Assembly: GCF_005484985.1 (NCBI RefSeq)
Contig: NZ_CP027942.1
Span: 186,001-250,000 of the forward strand
Length of the DNA stretch: 64,000 bases
Direction: 5' to 3'
DNA from: Agrococcus sp. SGAir0287
GTDB lineage: Bacteria; Actinomycetota; Actinomycetes; Actinomycetales; Microbacteriaceae
The notes under the pieces were generated by a model. That model was not told the DNA's origin. It searched no databases and worked only from the letters and a program-made list of their open reading frames with translations. This document shows, in pieces, positions 25,510 through 34,365 of this stretch; the first letter of the stretch is position 1; every line of letters starts with the position of its first letter. Position numbers and translations under genes: made by a program.

Positions 25510-26505
25510 ATGATCCGGCGGATCCCCAACGAGGTCGGCATCGCGGTGGTCGTGGTGCTGGTCGCGGGTGCACTGGCGCTGCTGTCGCCGCGCTTCCTGA
25601 CCCTCGGCAACCTCGAGATCCTGCTGCTCAACGGCGCGGTCATCGCCTTCCTCGCCCTCGGCCAGACGTTCGTGCTGCTGACTGGCGGCATCGACCTCTC
25701 GACGGGCTCGAACATCGCGCTCACGGGGATGTCCGCCGCGCTCGCGATGCAGGCGGGGCTGCCCTGGTACCTCGCGGCGCTCGTGGCGATCGCGCTCGGC
25801 CTCCTCGTCGGCGCGATCAACGGCGCGCTCGTCGCCTTCCTGCACCTGCCGCCGTTCATCGTCACCTTCGCGACCTTCGGCGTCGCGGCGAGCATCCCGC
25901 TGATCCTCACGGGATCGAGCTCGGTCAACGTCGCCGACCCGCTCTTCGCGATCATCGGCCGCGGCGGCCTGTTCGGCATCCCGATGCCCATCGTGCTCGT
26001 GGCCATCGCCGCGATCGCGTTCACGATCCTGCTGCGCCTCACGGCGACGGGCGTGCACCTGTACGCCGTCGGCGGCAACGCCGAGACGAGCAGGCTCGCG
26101 GGCGTGCGCAGCGCCAACGTCATCGTCTTCGCGTACGCGACGAGCGGCCTGTGCGCCGCGATGGGCGGGCTCATCACGACGAGCAGGCTCATGGTCGGCT
26201 ATCCGAGCGCCGGCAGCGGCAACGAGCTGTTCTACTCCATCGCCGCGGCGGTCGTCGGCGGCGTGAGCCTCTTCGGCGGCATCGGCTCGATCGGCGGCGC
26301 GCTGCTCGGCGCCGTGCTCATCGCCACCGTCTCCAACGGCATGAACGTCGTCGGCGTCGAGAGCTACTGGCAGCCGCTCGTCATCGGCGTCATCATCCTC
26401 GGCGGCGTCATCCTCGACACCCACCGCCGCAACCTGTCGCTCGGCGCGCTCCTGCGACGGATGCGCGGACCGGGACGCCCCGCGCCCGAGCCGGCCACGA
26501 CCTGA
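25510..26505 (+). CDS. sugar ABC permease (RbsC type)
   Basis: 331 aa with eight to ten membrane helices. Family motifs: AFLALGQTFVLLTGGIDLSTGS, the EAA-like loop YAVGGNAETSRLAGVRSANVIVFAY, and SIAAAVVGGVSLFGGIGSIGGALLGAVLIATVSNGMNVVGVESYWQ. It carries the pentose/hexose imported by the adjacent binding protein and RbsA-type ATPase. ATG 25510 is chosen over 25453 and 25474 because GGAGGC precedes it at proper distance, while the earlier ATGs lie inside the operator. Confidence 0.93.
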   Translation: MIRRIPNEVGIAVVVVLVAGALALLSPRFLTLGNLEILLLNGAVIAFLALGQTFVLLTGGIDLSTGSNIALTGMSAALAMQAGLPWYLAALVAIALGLLVGAINGALVAFLHLPPFIVTFATFGVAASIPLILTGSSSVNVADPLFAIIGRGGLFGIPMPIVLVAIAAIAFTILLRLTATGVHLYAVGGNAETSRLAGVRSANVIVFAYATSGLCAAMGGLITTSRLMVGYPSAGSGNELFYSIAAAVVGGVSLFGGIGSIGGALLGAVLIATVSNGMNVVGVESYWQPLVIGVIILGGVILDTHRRNLSLGALLRRMRGPGRPAPEPATT

Positions 26506-26549
26506 CCCTCCCTCCCTCACCGATCCCTCTCGACAAGGAGCACCCACCC

Positions 26550-27545
26550 ATGCGACGCACCATCCTCGGCACCGCCGCGGCCACGGCAGCGATGCTGCTG
26601 CTCGCCGGCTGCAGCGGCGCCATCGACACCGGCACGGGCACGCCCGACGCATCCTCCGGCGACATCCCCCGGCCCGCCGCGTGCGATGCGGACAGCCCGT
26701 TCATCGCGGTCTCGCTGCCCAACCTCACGAACCCGTACTACGTCGCGATGCAGACGGGCTTCCAGGAGGCCGGTGAGGAGGCCGGCTTCGAGGTCCAGGT
26801 GCAGATCGCCAACGACGACGACGCGCAGCAGCTCGCGCAGGTCGAGGCGATGCTGCAGCAGGAGCCGTGCGCGCTCGCGCTCAACGCCGTGAAGTCCGGC
26901 CCGGGCGCTGCGATCGTCGCAGCCGCGAACGCCGCGGGTGTGCCGGTCTTCACCGTCAACGTCGGCATCGACCCCGACGCGCTCGAGGCGCAGGGTGCGT
27001 CGATCGTGCAGTACCTCGGCGCTGACAACTACGCAGGTGGCGAGCAGATGGCCGAGCAGGTGCTCGCCGACATGGGCGAGGACGCCGAGCTGAACATCGG
27101 CTTCGTCACCGAGCCCGACGAGACGCCGACGGTCACGCGCGACCAGGGCTTCGAGGACACGATCTCCGCGAATCCGAACGCCACGATCGTCGCGAGCGTC
27201 GACGGCAACGTCAAGCCGGACGACAGCCTCGAGGCCACCACGGAGATGCTCTCGGGCAACCCCGACATCAACGTCATCTTCGCCAGCACCGGCCCCGCCA
27301 CCTACGGCGCGCTCCAGGCGCTCGCGGGTCGCACCGACGTCGCCCTCTACGGCTTCTGCGCCTCCGAGGAGCCCATCGTCGCGCCCTACGCGGGCTGCGT
27401 CGCCCAGGAGCCGGAGTCGTACGGCGCGCAGGTGATCGAGCAGATCGGCGCATGGATCGACGGCGCCGAGCCCGAGGCGGAGATCCTGCTGCCGCTCAAG
27501 GTGTTCACGGCAGGCGAGACGCCCGCCCCCGGCGAGGTCGGCTGA
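26550..27545 (+). CDS. sugar ABC transporter substrate-binding lipoprotein (RbsB type)
   Basis: 331 aa. Signal peptide with lipobox LLAGC (Cys23), Ser/Thr linker, then a type I periplasmic-binding fold: FIAVSLPNLTNPYYVAMQTGFQEAGEEAGFEVQVQIANDDDAQQLAQVEAMLQ split as the usual N-lobe, AGVPVFTVNVGID, GADNYAGGEQMAEQVL and DVALYGFCASEEPIVAPYAGC. The extra Cys residues near the C-terminus are unusual for the family. Shine-Dalgarno AAGGAG at 26535-26540. Second gene of the operon; one base separates its stop from the ATPase start. Confidence 0.92.
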   Translation: MRRTILGTAAATAAMLLLAGCSGAIDTGTGTPDASSGDIPRPAACDADSPFIAVSLPNLTNPYYVAMQTGFQEAGEEAGFEVQVQIANDDDAQQLAQVEAMLQQEPCALALNAVKSGPGAAIVAAANAAGVPVFTVNVGIDPDALEAQGASIVQYLGADNYAGGEQMAEQVLADMGEDAELNIGFVTEPDETPTVTRDQGFEDTISANPNATIVASVDGNVKPDDSLEATTEMLSGNPDINVIFASTGPATYGALQALAGRTDVALYGFCASEEPIVAPYAGCVAQEPESYGAQVIEQIGAWIDGAEPEAEILLPLKVFTAGETPAPGEVG

Positions 27546-27546
27546 C

Positions 27547-29067
27547 ATGGCGGCGACCGAGATGCCTCAGGCGCAGCGCGGACTCGTCGTCGACGGGATC
27601 GTGAAGGCGTACGCCGGCACGGTCGTGCTGCGCGGCATCTCGGTCGCCGTCGCACCCGGCGAGGTCGTCGGCCTCGTCGGACACAACGGCGCGGGCAAGT
27701 CGACGCTCATGAAGTCGATCTCCGGTGCCGTCCGCCCCGACGAGGGCAGCGTGCGCGTCGACGGGGTCGAGGTGCCGCGGGGCGAGCCGAAGGCGGCGAT
27801 CGCCGCCGGCGTCTCGACCGTCTACCAGGAGCTCTCGCTGCTGCCGAACCTCACGGTCACGCAGAACGTGTTCCTCGGTCGCGAGGAGCGCCGCGCGGGC
27901 GTGCTCGGTCGAGCGGCGATGCGTGCCAGCGCACGCGCGCTCATCGACGAGTTCCACCTCGACGTAGACCCTGACGCGCTCGTCGGCTCGATCCCGGTCG
28001 CGACCAGGCAGCTGCTCGAGGTCGCCATCGCGACGCATCGCGACGCCCGCTACCTCCTGCTCGACGAGCCCACGACGGCCCTCGAGGGCCGACAGGTGGA
28101 TCGCTTCCTCGAGACCGTGCGCGGGCTCGCGGACCGTGGCCTCGGCATCGTGCTCGTCGACCACAAGCTCGAGGAGCTGTACGCGGTGTGCGACCGCATC
28201 GTCGCGCTCGTCGACGGCGAGGTCCGCATCGACGGCAGCGTCGACACCGTCCATCGGGCGGACGTCGTGCACGCGATCGCCGGCGATGACGTCACGCACG
28301 AGCCCACCGACGCGACGGCGAGCGGCGGTCGGGAGGACGCCGAGATCACGGTCGACGTGCGCGGACTCGCGACCGCACGACTCGAGGACGTCACGCTGCA
28401 GGCTCGCGCCGGACGCGTGCTCGGCATCTACGGCCTCGTCGGCGCCGGACGCACCGAGCTCCTCCACGCCCTCGCAGGCATGGACCGCATCCTCGGCGGC
28501 GAGGTCGTCGTCCACGGCAGGCGTCACGCGCCGCGCAGCCCGCGCGCCGCCATCCGCGGCGGCGTCGTCTACGTCACCGAGGAGCGCAAGCACGACGGCA
28601 TCGTCCCGCAGCTCGACTCCATCGTGAACCTCATGCTGCCCGTGCTGCATCAGACCCGCCGCGCCGGCCTGCTGTCGCGGCGTCGCATGCGGGCGCGCGC
28701 CATGGAGCTCATGGATGCCCTGCGCGTGCGCGGCGACCGCGACGCCCCGATCGAGCGGCTCTCGGGCGGCAACCAGCAGAAGGTGGTCATCGCTCGCGCG
28801 CTCGCGCTCGAGCCGCGCGTCCTGCTGCTCGACGAGCCGACGAAGGGCGTGGACCTCGGGGTGAAGGCCGAGATCCACCGCCTCGTCCGCTCCCTCGCCC
28901 ACGAGCGCGGCATCACCGTGATCCTCGTCTCGAGCGAGGAGGACGAGGTCGTCGACGTCGCCGACGACGTCATCGTCATGAGCGGACGCCGCACCGACGG
29001 CACGCTCGTCCCCGACGCCGATCGCACCCCGCAGGCGCTCCGGCGCATCGCGTGGGACGCCGCCTGA
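27547..29067 (+). CDS. sugar ABC transporter ATP-binding protein (RbsA type, two NBDs)
   Basis: 506 aa with two fused ATPase domains. First: Walker A GHNGAGKST (residues 45-53), Q-loop STVYQELSLLPNLTVTQNVFLGRE and Walker B LLLDEPTTALE. Second: Walker A is degenerate (GLVGAGRTE) as is normal for RbsA/XylG proteins, with signature LSGGNQQKVVIARAL and Walker B VLLLDEPTKGVD. It energises import by the RbsC-type permease, forming a complete importer with the two genes upstream. Confidence 0.94.
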   Translation: MAATEMPQAQRGLVVDGIVKAYAGTVVLRGISVAVAPGEVVGLVGHNGAGKSTLMKSISGAVRPDEGSVRVDGVEVPRGEPKAAIAAGVSTVYQELSLLPNLTVTQNVFLGREERRAGVLGRAAMRASARALIDEFHLDVDPDALVGSIPVATRQLLEVAIATHRDARYLLLDEPTTALEGRQVDRFLETVRGLADRGLGIVLVDHKLEELYAVCDRIVALVDGEVRIDGSVDTVHRADVVHAIAGDDVTHEPTDATASGGREDAEITVDVRGLATARLEDVTLQARAGRVLGIYGLVGAGRTELLHALAGMDRILGGEVVVHGRRHAPRSPRAAIRGGVVYVTEERKHDGIVPQLDSIVNLMLPVLHQTRRAGLLSRRRMRARAMELMDALRVRGDRDAPIERLSGGNQQKVVIARALALEPRVLLLDEPTKGVDLGVKAEIHRLVRSLAHERGITVILVSSEEDEVVDVADDVIVMSGRRTDGTLVPDADRTPQALRRIAWDAA

Positions 29068-29123
29068 CGCGTCTGCCGACGCCACCCATCCCGCCTCGCT
29101 CGCCCCGACCCAGGAGCCGCACC

Positions 29124-29759
29124 ATGCACGCATCGCCATCGCCGATCCTCGCCGCCGCCAGGCAGGCAGTCCTCGACGAGGCCGCCGCCGTCGCGGCGGT
29201 CGCCGACGACCTCGACGACTCGTTCGTCGAGGTGCTCGAGGTGCTGCTCGCGTGCCGCGGCAAGGTGTTCGTGACGGGCTCCGGCACCTCTGGGGCGATC
29301 GCGCGACGGCTCGCGCACCTCCTGTCGGTGTGCGGCACGCCCGCCGCATTCCTGCACCCCATGGATGCGCTGCACGGCACGATGGGCGTGCTCACAGCCG
29401 CCGACGTGCTGCTCGCCATCTCGAAGGGCGGCGAGTCCAGCGAGATCAACGAGCTCATCACGATCGCGACCCGTCGCGACGTGCGCATCGTCGCCCTCAC
29501 CTCCGCGCCCGATTCGACGATGGCGCAGCGCGCGCACGTCGTCGTGACGCTCGACCTCGGCGCGGGCGACCCGGGCGGCGTCATCGCGATGGGCTCGACC
29601 CTCGCGACGGCCGCGTGGGGCGACGCGCTCGCGATCCTCCTCATGCGGCAGCGCGGCTACACCTGGGAGCAGATGCTCGAGACGCACCCCGGCGGTGCGG
29701 TCGGCAAGCGGCAGGACGCCGTCCCCAGCGCGCTGGGTCGCATCGGCGACGACGGCTAG
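29124..29759 (+). CDS. SIS-domain sugar-phosphate isomerase (KdsD/GutQ-like, no CBS)
   Basis: 211 aa. One SIS domain: GKVFVTGSGTSGAIARRLAHLLSVCGTPAAFLHPMDALHGTMGVL, DVLLAISKGGESSEINELI, GSTLATAAWGDALAILLM and the KdsD-like end LETHPGGAVGK. The two CBS domains of LPS-type arabinose-5-phosphate isomerases are missing. In a Gram-positive sugar operon this is more likely a catabolic aldose/ketose phosphate isomerase or 6-phospho-3-hexuloisomerase-like enzyme. ATG 29124 has RBS AGGAGC. Confidence 0.85.
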   Translation: MHASPSPILAAARQAVLDEAAAVAAVADDLDDSFVEVLEVLLACRGKVFVTGSGTSGAIARRLAHLLSVCGTPAAFLHPMDALHGTMGVLTAADVLLAISKGGESSEINELITIATRRDVRIVALTSAPDSTMAQRAHVVVTLDLGAGDPGGVIAMGSTLATAAWGDALAILLMRQRGYTWEQMLETHPGGAVGKRQDAVPSALGRIGDDG

Positions 29760-29805
29760 CGTCGACCCGCACCCTGCACCCCGCACCCCTCCGAGAGGTC
29801 CCTGC

Positions 29806-31311
29806 ATGCCCATCGTCGCCGGCGTCGACACCTCGACGCAGTCCACGACCGTCGAGCTCCGCGATGCGACCTCCGGCGTGCTCCTCGGCAGCGGCCGCGC
29901 ACCGCATCCCGTCACGCATCCGCCCGTGAGCGAGCAGGATCCGCGGGCATGGTGGGCGGCGTTCGAGGTCGCGCTCGTCGAGGCGACGTCGGCCGCCGAC
30001 GTCGCACCGACCGAGATCCGGGCGATCGCGGTCGCGGGGCAGTGCCACGGGCTCGTGCTGCTCGACGACGCGGGCGAGCCGCTGCGACCCGCGAAGCTCT
30101 GGAACGACACCACCTCGGCGCCGCAGGCGCAGCGCATCGTCGCCGAGCTCGGCGGCGACGCGTGGGCGCGCGCGGTCGGCTCGGTGCCGATCCCGGCCTT
30201 CACGATCACGAAGCTCGCCTGGGTCGCCGAGCACGAGCCGGCCCTCCTCGATCGCGCGCGGCACGTGCTGCTGCCGCACGACTACATGACCTGGCGGCTC
30301 ACGGGGCGCGCGGCGACCGATCGCTCGGAAGCGTCGGGCACGGGATACTTCGCCGCGCACGAGGGGCGGTATCGGACCGATCTGCTCGACCAATTCGTCG
30401 GTCGGCGCGACTGGCTGCCCCTCCTGCCCGAGGTGCTGGGGCCCGACGAGGTCGTCGGCACGGTCCGTCGGGACGTCTCCGACCGGCTCGGACTCGCCGC
30501 CGACGTCGTCGTGAGCGTCGGCGGCGGCGACCAGCACCTCGGCGTCGTCGGACTCGGGCTCGGCATCGGCGAGGTCGCGTACAGCCTCGGCACGTCCGGC
30601 GTCGTCATCGCCGTCGCCGATGCCCCGGTGTTCGATGGATCAGGCGTCGTCACGGGCGTCGCCGACGCCACCGGGGGCTACCTGCCGCTCGCCTGCACCC
30701 TCAACGCGACGAAGGTCACCGACTGGACGGCGCGGATGCTCGGCGTCGACGTGCGTGCGCTCGGGGACCTCGCCCTCGCCGCCGATGCGAGCGACGACCG
30801 GCCGGTGCTCGCCGCCTTCCTCGACGGCGAGCGCACGCCGGATCGCCCCGACGCCACCGGCGTGCTGGCGGGGATCACCACCGCGACGACGCGGGAGCAG
30901 CTCGCGCGCGCCGCGTTCGAGGGCGTGCTGCTGGGGCTCGTCGCAGCGCACGCGCGCATCCGCGAGGTCGGCGCGCCGTGCGACGGAGCCGTCACCGTCA
31001 TGGGCGGCGGCGCGCGCTCGGGCGCCTACCGTCAGCTGCTCGCCGACCTCCTGGATGCCCCTGTGCACGTGCGCGACGCGGACGAGTCGACGGCGAGGGG
31101 CGCCGCGATCCAGGCTGCCGCGGCGCTGCACGGTCGTCGTGTCGCCGACCTCGCTGCGGAGCTGCGCCCAGCGACGACGCAGACGATCGAGCCGCGAGCT
31201 CGCATCGCCGACGTCGTCCGCGACCGCTACGCGAGCGTCGCCGCCTGGACGGGCGCCGACCGGCGCGCCCGACGCCCGTCCCCGACGACACCGAAGGAGC
31301 ACGCACCATGA
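29806..31311 (+). CDS. FGGY-family carbohydrate kinase (xylulokinase-like)
   Basis: 501 aa. Actin-like kinase with ATP and sugar motifs: VAGVDTSTQSTTVELRD at the start, AVAGQCHGLVLLDDAGEPLRPAKLWND (sugar site), VGGGDQHLGVVGLG and the C-terminal FGGY-like VTVMGGGARSGAYRQLLADLLDAPV plus ESTARGAAIQAAAAL. The layout matches xylulokinases, but in this operon the substrate may be another ketose. It phosphorylates the imported sugar or its keto product in the cytoplasm. Stop overlaps the next ATG (ATGA). Confidence 0.9.
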   Translation: MPIVAGVDTSTQSTTVELRDATSGVLLGSGRAPHPVTHPPVSEQDPRAWWAAFEVALVEATSAADVAPTEIRAIAVAGQCHGLVLLDDAGEPLRPAKLWNDTTSAPQAQRIVAELGGDAWARAVGSVPIPAFTITKLAWVAEHEPALLDRARHVLLPHDYMTWRLTGRAATDRSEASGTGYFAAHEGRYRTDLLDQFVGRRDWLPLLPEVLGPDEVVGTVRRDVSDRLGLAADVVVSVGGGDQHLGVVGLGLGIGEVAYSLGTSGVVIAVADAPVFDGSGVVTGVADATGGYLPLACTLNATKVTDWTARMLGVDVRALGDLALAADASDDRPVLAAFLDGERTPDRPDATGVLAGITTATTREQLARAAFEGVLLGLVAAHARIREVGAPCDGAVTVMGGGARSGAYRQLLADLLDAPVHVRDADESTARGAAIQAAAALHGRRVADLAAELRPATTQTIEPRARIADVVRDRYASVAAWTGADRRARRPSPTTPKEHAP

Positions 31312-31964
31312 CCCGCCGCATCCGCCTCTACGCCGACTCCGCCGACGACGCCGCCGTCCGCTCGCTGCTCGACGAGGGCCTCGTCGTCGGCGTCACGACC
31401 AATCCGGAGATCCTGCGCGCGAGCGGCGCACGGCTCGCCGACCTGCCCGCGCTGGTGTCGGGATGGATCGCCGCCGGCGCGCAGGAGGTCTTCCTGCAGA
31501 CGTGGGGCGAGACACGGGACGCGATGCTCGACCACGCGCGGATGCTGCGCGACATCGCCCCACAGGTCGCCGTCAAGGTGCCTGCGACGGAGGTCGGGCT
31601 GGGCGTCGCCGCCGCGCTCGTCGCCGACCGCGCGACCGTGCTCGTCACCGCCGTCTACGAGGAGCACCAGGCTCTCGCCGCCGCCAGCGTCGGGGCGCGC
31701 TGGATCGCCCCGTACCTCGGCCGCCTCGACGACGCCGGGCACGACGGCGCCGCACGGATCGGCGGGATGGCGAGGATCGTCGCAGGCACGGACACGTCGG
31801 TGCTCGCCGCGAGCATCCGATCGCCCCAGCGCCTCGTGGACCTCGCGCTGCACGGCGTGGATGCGTGCACCGCGCGCCCCGACGTGGTGCGCGCCGCGCT
31901 GCGATCCGAGCCGTCCGACGCGGCCACCGCCGCGTTCGAGGAGGCGATGCGCGCCGTCGTCTGA
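31308..31964 (+). CDS. transaldolase-family aldolase (TalC/FSA type)
   Basis: 218 aa, the short form of the transaldolase family (about 215-220). Motifs: LYADSADDAAVRSLLDEGLVVGVTTNPEIL, the Schiff-base lysine in VAVKVPATEVGL, and VTAVYEEHQALAAASVGARWIAPYLGRLDDAG. This family includes fructose-6-phosphate aldolase and short transaldolases. Last gene of the operon, overlapping the kinase stop; followed by a strong terminator. It would split a ketose phosphate into a triose phosphate and a smaller keto product. Confidence 0.92.
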   Translation: MTRRIRLYADSADDAAVRSLLDEGLVVGVTTNPEILRASGARLADLPALVSGWIAAGAQEVFLQTWGETRDAMLDHARMLRDIAPQVAVKVPATEVGLGVAAALVADRATVLVTAVYEEHQALAAASVGARWIAPYLGRLDDAGHDGAARIGGMARIVAGTDTSVLAASIRSPQRLVDLALHGVDACTARPDVVRAALRSEPSDAATAAFEEAMRAVV

Positions 31965-31977
31965 CGCCGCGGCCGCC

Positions 31978-32048
31978 GCGCGGATGCGCTGCGAGCGGGG
32001 CCTCGGGTCGACTCCATCCCCGAGGCTCCGCTCGGGGCGCATCCGCGT
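31978..32048. terminator. long bidirectional terminator after the sugar operon
   Basis: The outer arms GCGGATGCGC (31980-31989) and GCGCATCCGC (32037-32046) enclose an inner stem of GCCTCGGG (32000-32007) with CCCGAGGC (32018-32025). It separates the operon from the convergent TSUP permease gene. Confidence 0.65.
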
Positions 32049-32058
32049 CGCGAGGTCG

Positions 32059-32790
32059 CTACGCCGTCGCGAGCTGCACGACGCCCGTCACGATGACGGC
32101 GACGCCGCCGAGCGTCGCGACGGTGACGCAGGCGATGCGGCCGGCGCGCGGATCGATGCGGCGCGCCGCCCACGCGCCGACGACCGCGCCGACGCCGAGG
32201 GCCGCGACCGCCACGATCCACTCGGGCAGCGTGAGCGCGGGCAGCTCGCCGCGCATGACGAGCGAGACGACGCACACGATCACGAGGTACGCCTGCATGC
32301 TCGTGACGAACGCCTTGTGCTCCCACCGCGCGGCGATCGCGTAGGCGGTGACGGCCGGTCCGCCGACGCCGGCCAGCACGTTCATGACCCCACCCGCGGC
32401 GCCGGCGGTCACGAGGCCCGGCCAGCGGTCGAGCCCGCGGATGCGCCTGGCGGCGACGCTGATGGACAGCGCGACGAGCACGAGGCAGCCCGCGAGGATC
32501 GACAGCTGCGGCCCCTGCAGCGAGCGCGCCAGCAGCGCGCCGGGCACGATCGCGACGACCGCCGCGGCCGCGATGGGGAGGATGCGCCGGTACTCCACCT
32601 GCCGCACGACGCCGAGGTACGCGACGAGCGCCGTGCCGAGCCCGAAGACGTTCGCGACGACCACCCCCTGCAGCGGTCCGAGCAGCAGCATGAGCATCGG
32701 CGAGGCGACGAGCCCGAAGCCGATGCCGGCGACGCGCTGCGTCGTCGAGCCGAGCAGGACGATGCCGCCGATCGCGGCCGCGACGAGCAC
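32059..32790 (-). CDS. TSUP (TauE/SafE) family permease
   Basis: 243 aa with about eight membrane helices. Typical TauE features: GIGFGLVASPMLMLLLGPLQGVVVANVFGLGTALVAYLG near the N-terminus and GVMNVLAGVGGPAVTAYAIAARWEHKAFVTSMQAYLV in the second half. Members export sulfite, sulfoacetate or similar anions. GTG 32790 is two bases after the RDD stop, indicating coupling with the upstream gene. Substrate unknown. Confidence 0.85.
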   Translation of the reverse strand: MLVAAAIGGIVLLGSTTQRVAGIGFGLVASPMLMLLLGPLQGVVVANVFGLGTALVAYLGVVRQVEYRRILPIAAAAVVAIVPGALLARSLQGPQLSILAGCLVLVALSISVAARRIRGLDRWPGLVTAGAAGGVMNVLAGVGGPAVTAYAIAARWEHKAFVTSMQAYLVIVCVVSLVMRGELPALTLPEWIVAVAALGVGAVVGAWAARRIDPRAGRIACVTVATLGGVAVIVTGVVQLATA

Positions 32791-32792
32791 CG

Positions 32793-33596
32793 TCAGCCGC
32801 GCACGACGGCGGTCTTCGCCAGCTTGTCGTGGATGGCCTGGCGGCGCGGATCCCACAGCGGCCACAGGCCGTCGACGATCGGGAAGGCGGCGCCGAGGAA
32901 GGCGAGCCCGGGCACGCCCGACAGCAGGGTGGGCAGCCCGTAGTGCACGAGCCAGCGCGAGAGCGCGGCGCGCCACATCGGCAGCCCCTCGCGCTCGCGG
33001 AGGCGCACGCGGATGCCGAGCATGCGCTTGCCGATCGTGCGGCCCCGCGTCGCGACGAGCACGACGTGGTAGGCGCCGCTGATGAGGATCTGCAGCAGCG
33101 AGAACGCGAGCAGGGCGCCCGAGTGCTGGGCGACGAAGGCCTCCACCTGCGGCGTGAGGTCGGTCGCGGTCGGGTCGATCGACTCGGCGAGGTCCGTGAA
33201 CGCCGACCAGAGCCCCAGCACGCCGCCGAGCACCGCGAACGCGACGCCGAGCACGATCGCGTCGACGACGTAGGCGGCGAGCCGTCGACCCCACGACGCG
33301 AGCTCGACGCCGTCCGGCGTGCGGATGCGGTCCTCGGGCGACGCCGGCTGCCCCCAGCCGAGCGGCGCGGCGGGTGGCGGGTCGTACGTCTTGCCCTGCT
33401 GGTCGAAGGGCTGGCCCGTCTGCGGCTGCTGCGGCATCGGCGGCGCGGGCTGCGCGGGCGCGCCCGGTGCCTCGAACGCCACGGGCTGCGTCTGCTGCAC
33501 CGCGAGCCACGTCTCGCCATCCCAGTAGCGACGATCCTCGGGGCCGGTGCCGAACGGATCCTGGTACCAGCCGGGCTCCCGGGACTGCTCGCTCAT
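32793..33596 (-). CDS. DUF2510-RDD membrane protein
   Basis: 267 aa. N-terminal DUF2510 module (PGWYQDPFGTGPEDRRYWDGETW), a Pro/Gln-rich linker, then an RDD domain from about residue 100 with LASWGRRLAAYVVDAIVL (the R-DD motif), SGAYHVVLVATRGRTIGKRMLGIRV and the end WPLWDPRRQAIHDKLAKTAVV. Membrane protein of unknown role, typical of actinobacteria. Paralogous to the next RDD gene, which shares the WDRRRQAIHDK ending. In some bacteria RDD proteins act in ion transport. Confidence 0.88.
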   Translation of the reverse strand: MSEQSREPGWYQDPFGTGPEDRRYWDGETWLAVQQTQPVAFEAPGAPAQPAPPMPQQPQTGQPFDQQGKTYDPPPAAPLGWGQPASPEDRIRTPDGVELASWGRRLAAYVVDAIVLGVAFAVLGGVLGLWSAFTDLAESIDPTATDLTPQVEAFVAQHSGALLAFSLLQILISGAYHVVLVATRGRTIGKRMLGIRVRLREREGLPMWRAALSRWLVHYGLPTLLSGVPGLAFLGAAFPIVDGLWPLWDPRRQAIHDKLAKTAVVRG

Positions 33597-33681
33597 GCCT
33601 TCCAGGGTACGGCGACGGCGGATGCGGTGCCGCCCGTGGGCGCGACCTCGAGGCGCCTGGGGCCGTGCGGGTGGGGCGCGG

Positions 33682-34287
33682 CTACGCGAGGACGACGTTC
33701 GTGCGCGCGACCTTGTCGTGGATCGCCTGGCGGCGCCGATCCCAGATGGGCCACAGTCCGTCGACCATCGTCCACAGGTTCGTGATGCCCGCGACGCTCG
33801 GCACCTGTCCGAGCGCGCCGGGCGCGAGCGCCACCGCCCAGCGCGCGGCGGCCTCGCCGAGCGTCGGCAACCGCTCGCGGTCGCGATGCCGCACGCGAAT
33901 GCCGAGCGCGCGCTTGCCGAGCGTCCACCCCAGTCGCGACGTCATGAGGATCGAGTACGCGCCGCCGATGACGAGCAGGAGGGCGGCGGTGACGAGCTGG
34001 CCGACGATCAGGCGCGCGTCGAGGGTGACGAGCATGTCGAGGACCCTCCCCGACTGCACGGTCCCGAGCCACACGTCGGGGCGAGCGATCTGCAGCGGGA
34101 CCGTGACGATCGATGCGGCGACGCCGATCAGGAGAGCGTCGAGCAGGCAGGCGAAGAGACGGCGCCACCAGCCGGAGAGCGGGACGCCGTCGGGCGTCAC
34201 GGATCGGTCGCGCTCGCCGAGCGGATGGATGAGGGGCTCGGGCGCGCGTGGGATGCCGTCGTGCCCGACGCTCCGATGCTCGCTCAT
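33682..34287 (-). CDS. RDD-domain membrane protein
   Basis: 201 aa. RDD domain without the DUF2510 module: LSGWWRRLFACLLDALLIGVAASI, GGAYSILMTSRLGWTLGKRALGIRVRHRDRERLPTL and WPIWDRRRQAIHDKVARTNVV. Three membrane helices. It sits 85 bp upstream of the larger RDD gene on the same strand; the near-identical C-terminal segments indicate tandem duplication followed by loss or gain of DUF2510. ATG 34287 is close to the divergent pirin promoter. Confidence 0.85.
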   Translation of the reverse strand: MSEHRSVGHDGIPRAPEPLIHPLGERDRSVTPDGVPLSGWWRRLFACLLDALLIGVAASIVTVPLQIARPDVWLGTVQSGRVLDMLVTLDARLIVGQLVTAALLLVIGGAYSILMTSRLGWTLGKRALGIRVRHRDRERLPTLGEAAARWAVALAPGALGQVPSVAGITNLWTMVDGLWPIWDRRRQAIHDKVARTNVVLA

Positions 34288-34365
34288 GCGACGAACCGTA
34301 GCGGCGCATCCTGGTCGTCCGCCCCTCCCCGGCGCACGATCGCCATCGCGGCGTAGCCTCGTGCC

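Noticed and set aside
29124..29759. KDO/LPS biosynthesis from the KdsD-like SIS protein
   Set aside because: No CBS domains and the context is a sugar catabolic operon in an apparent Gram-positive.
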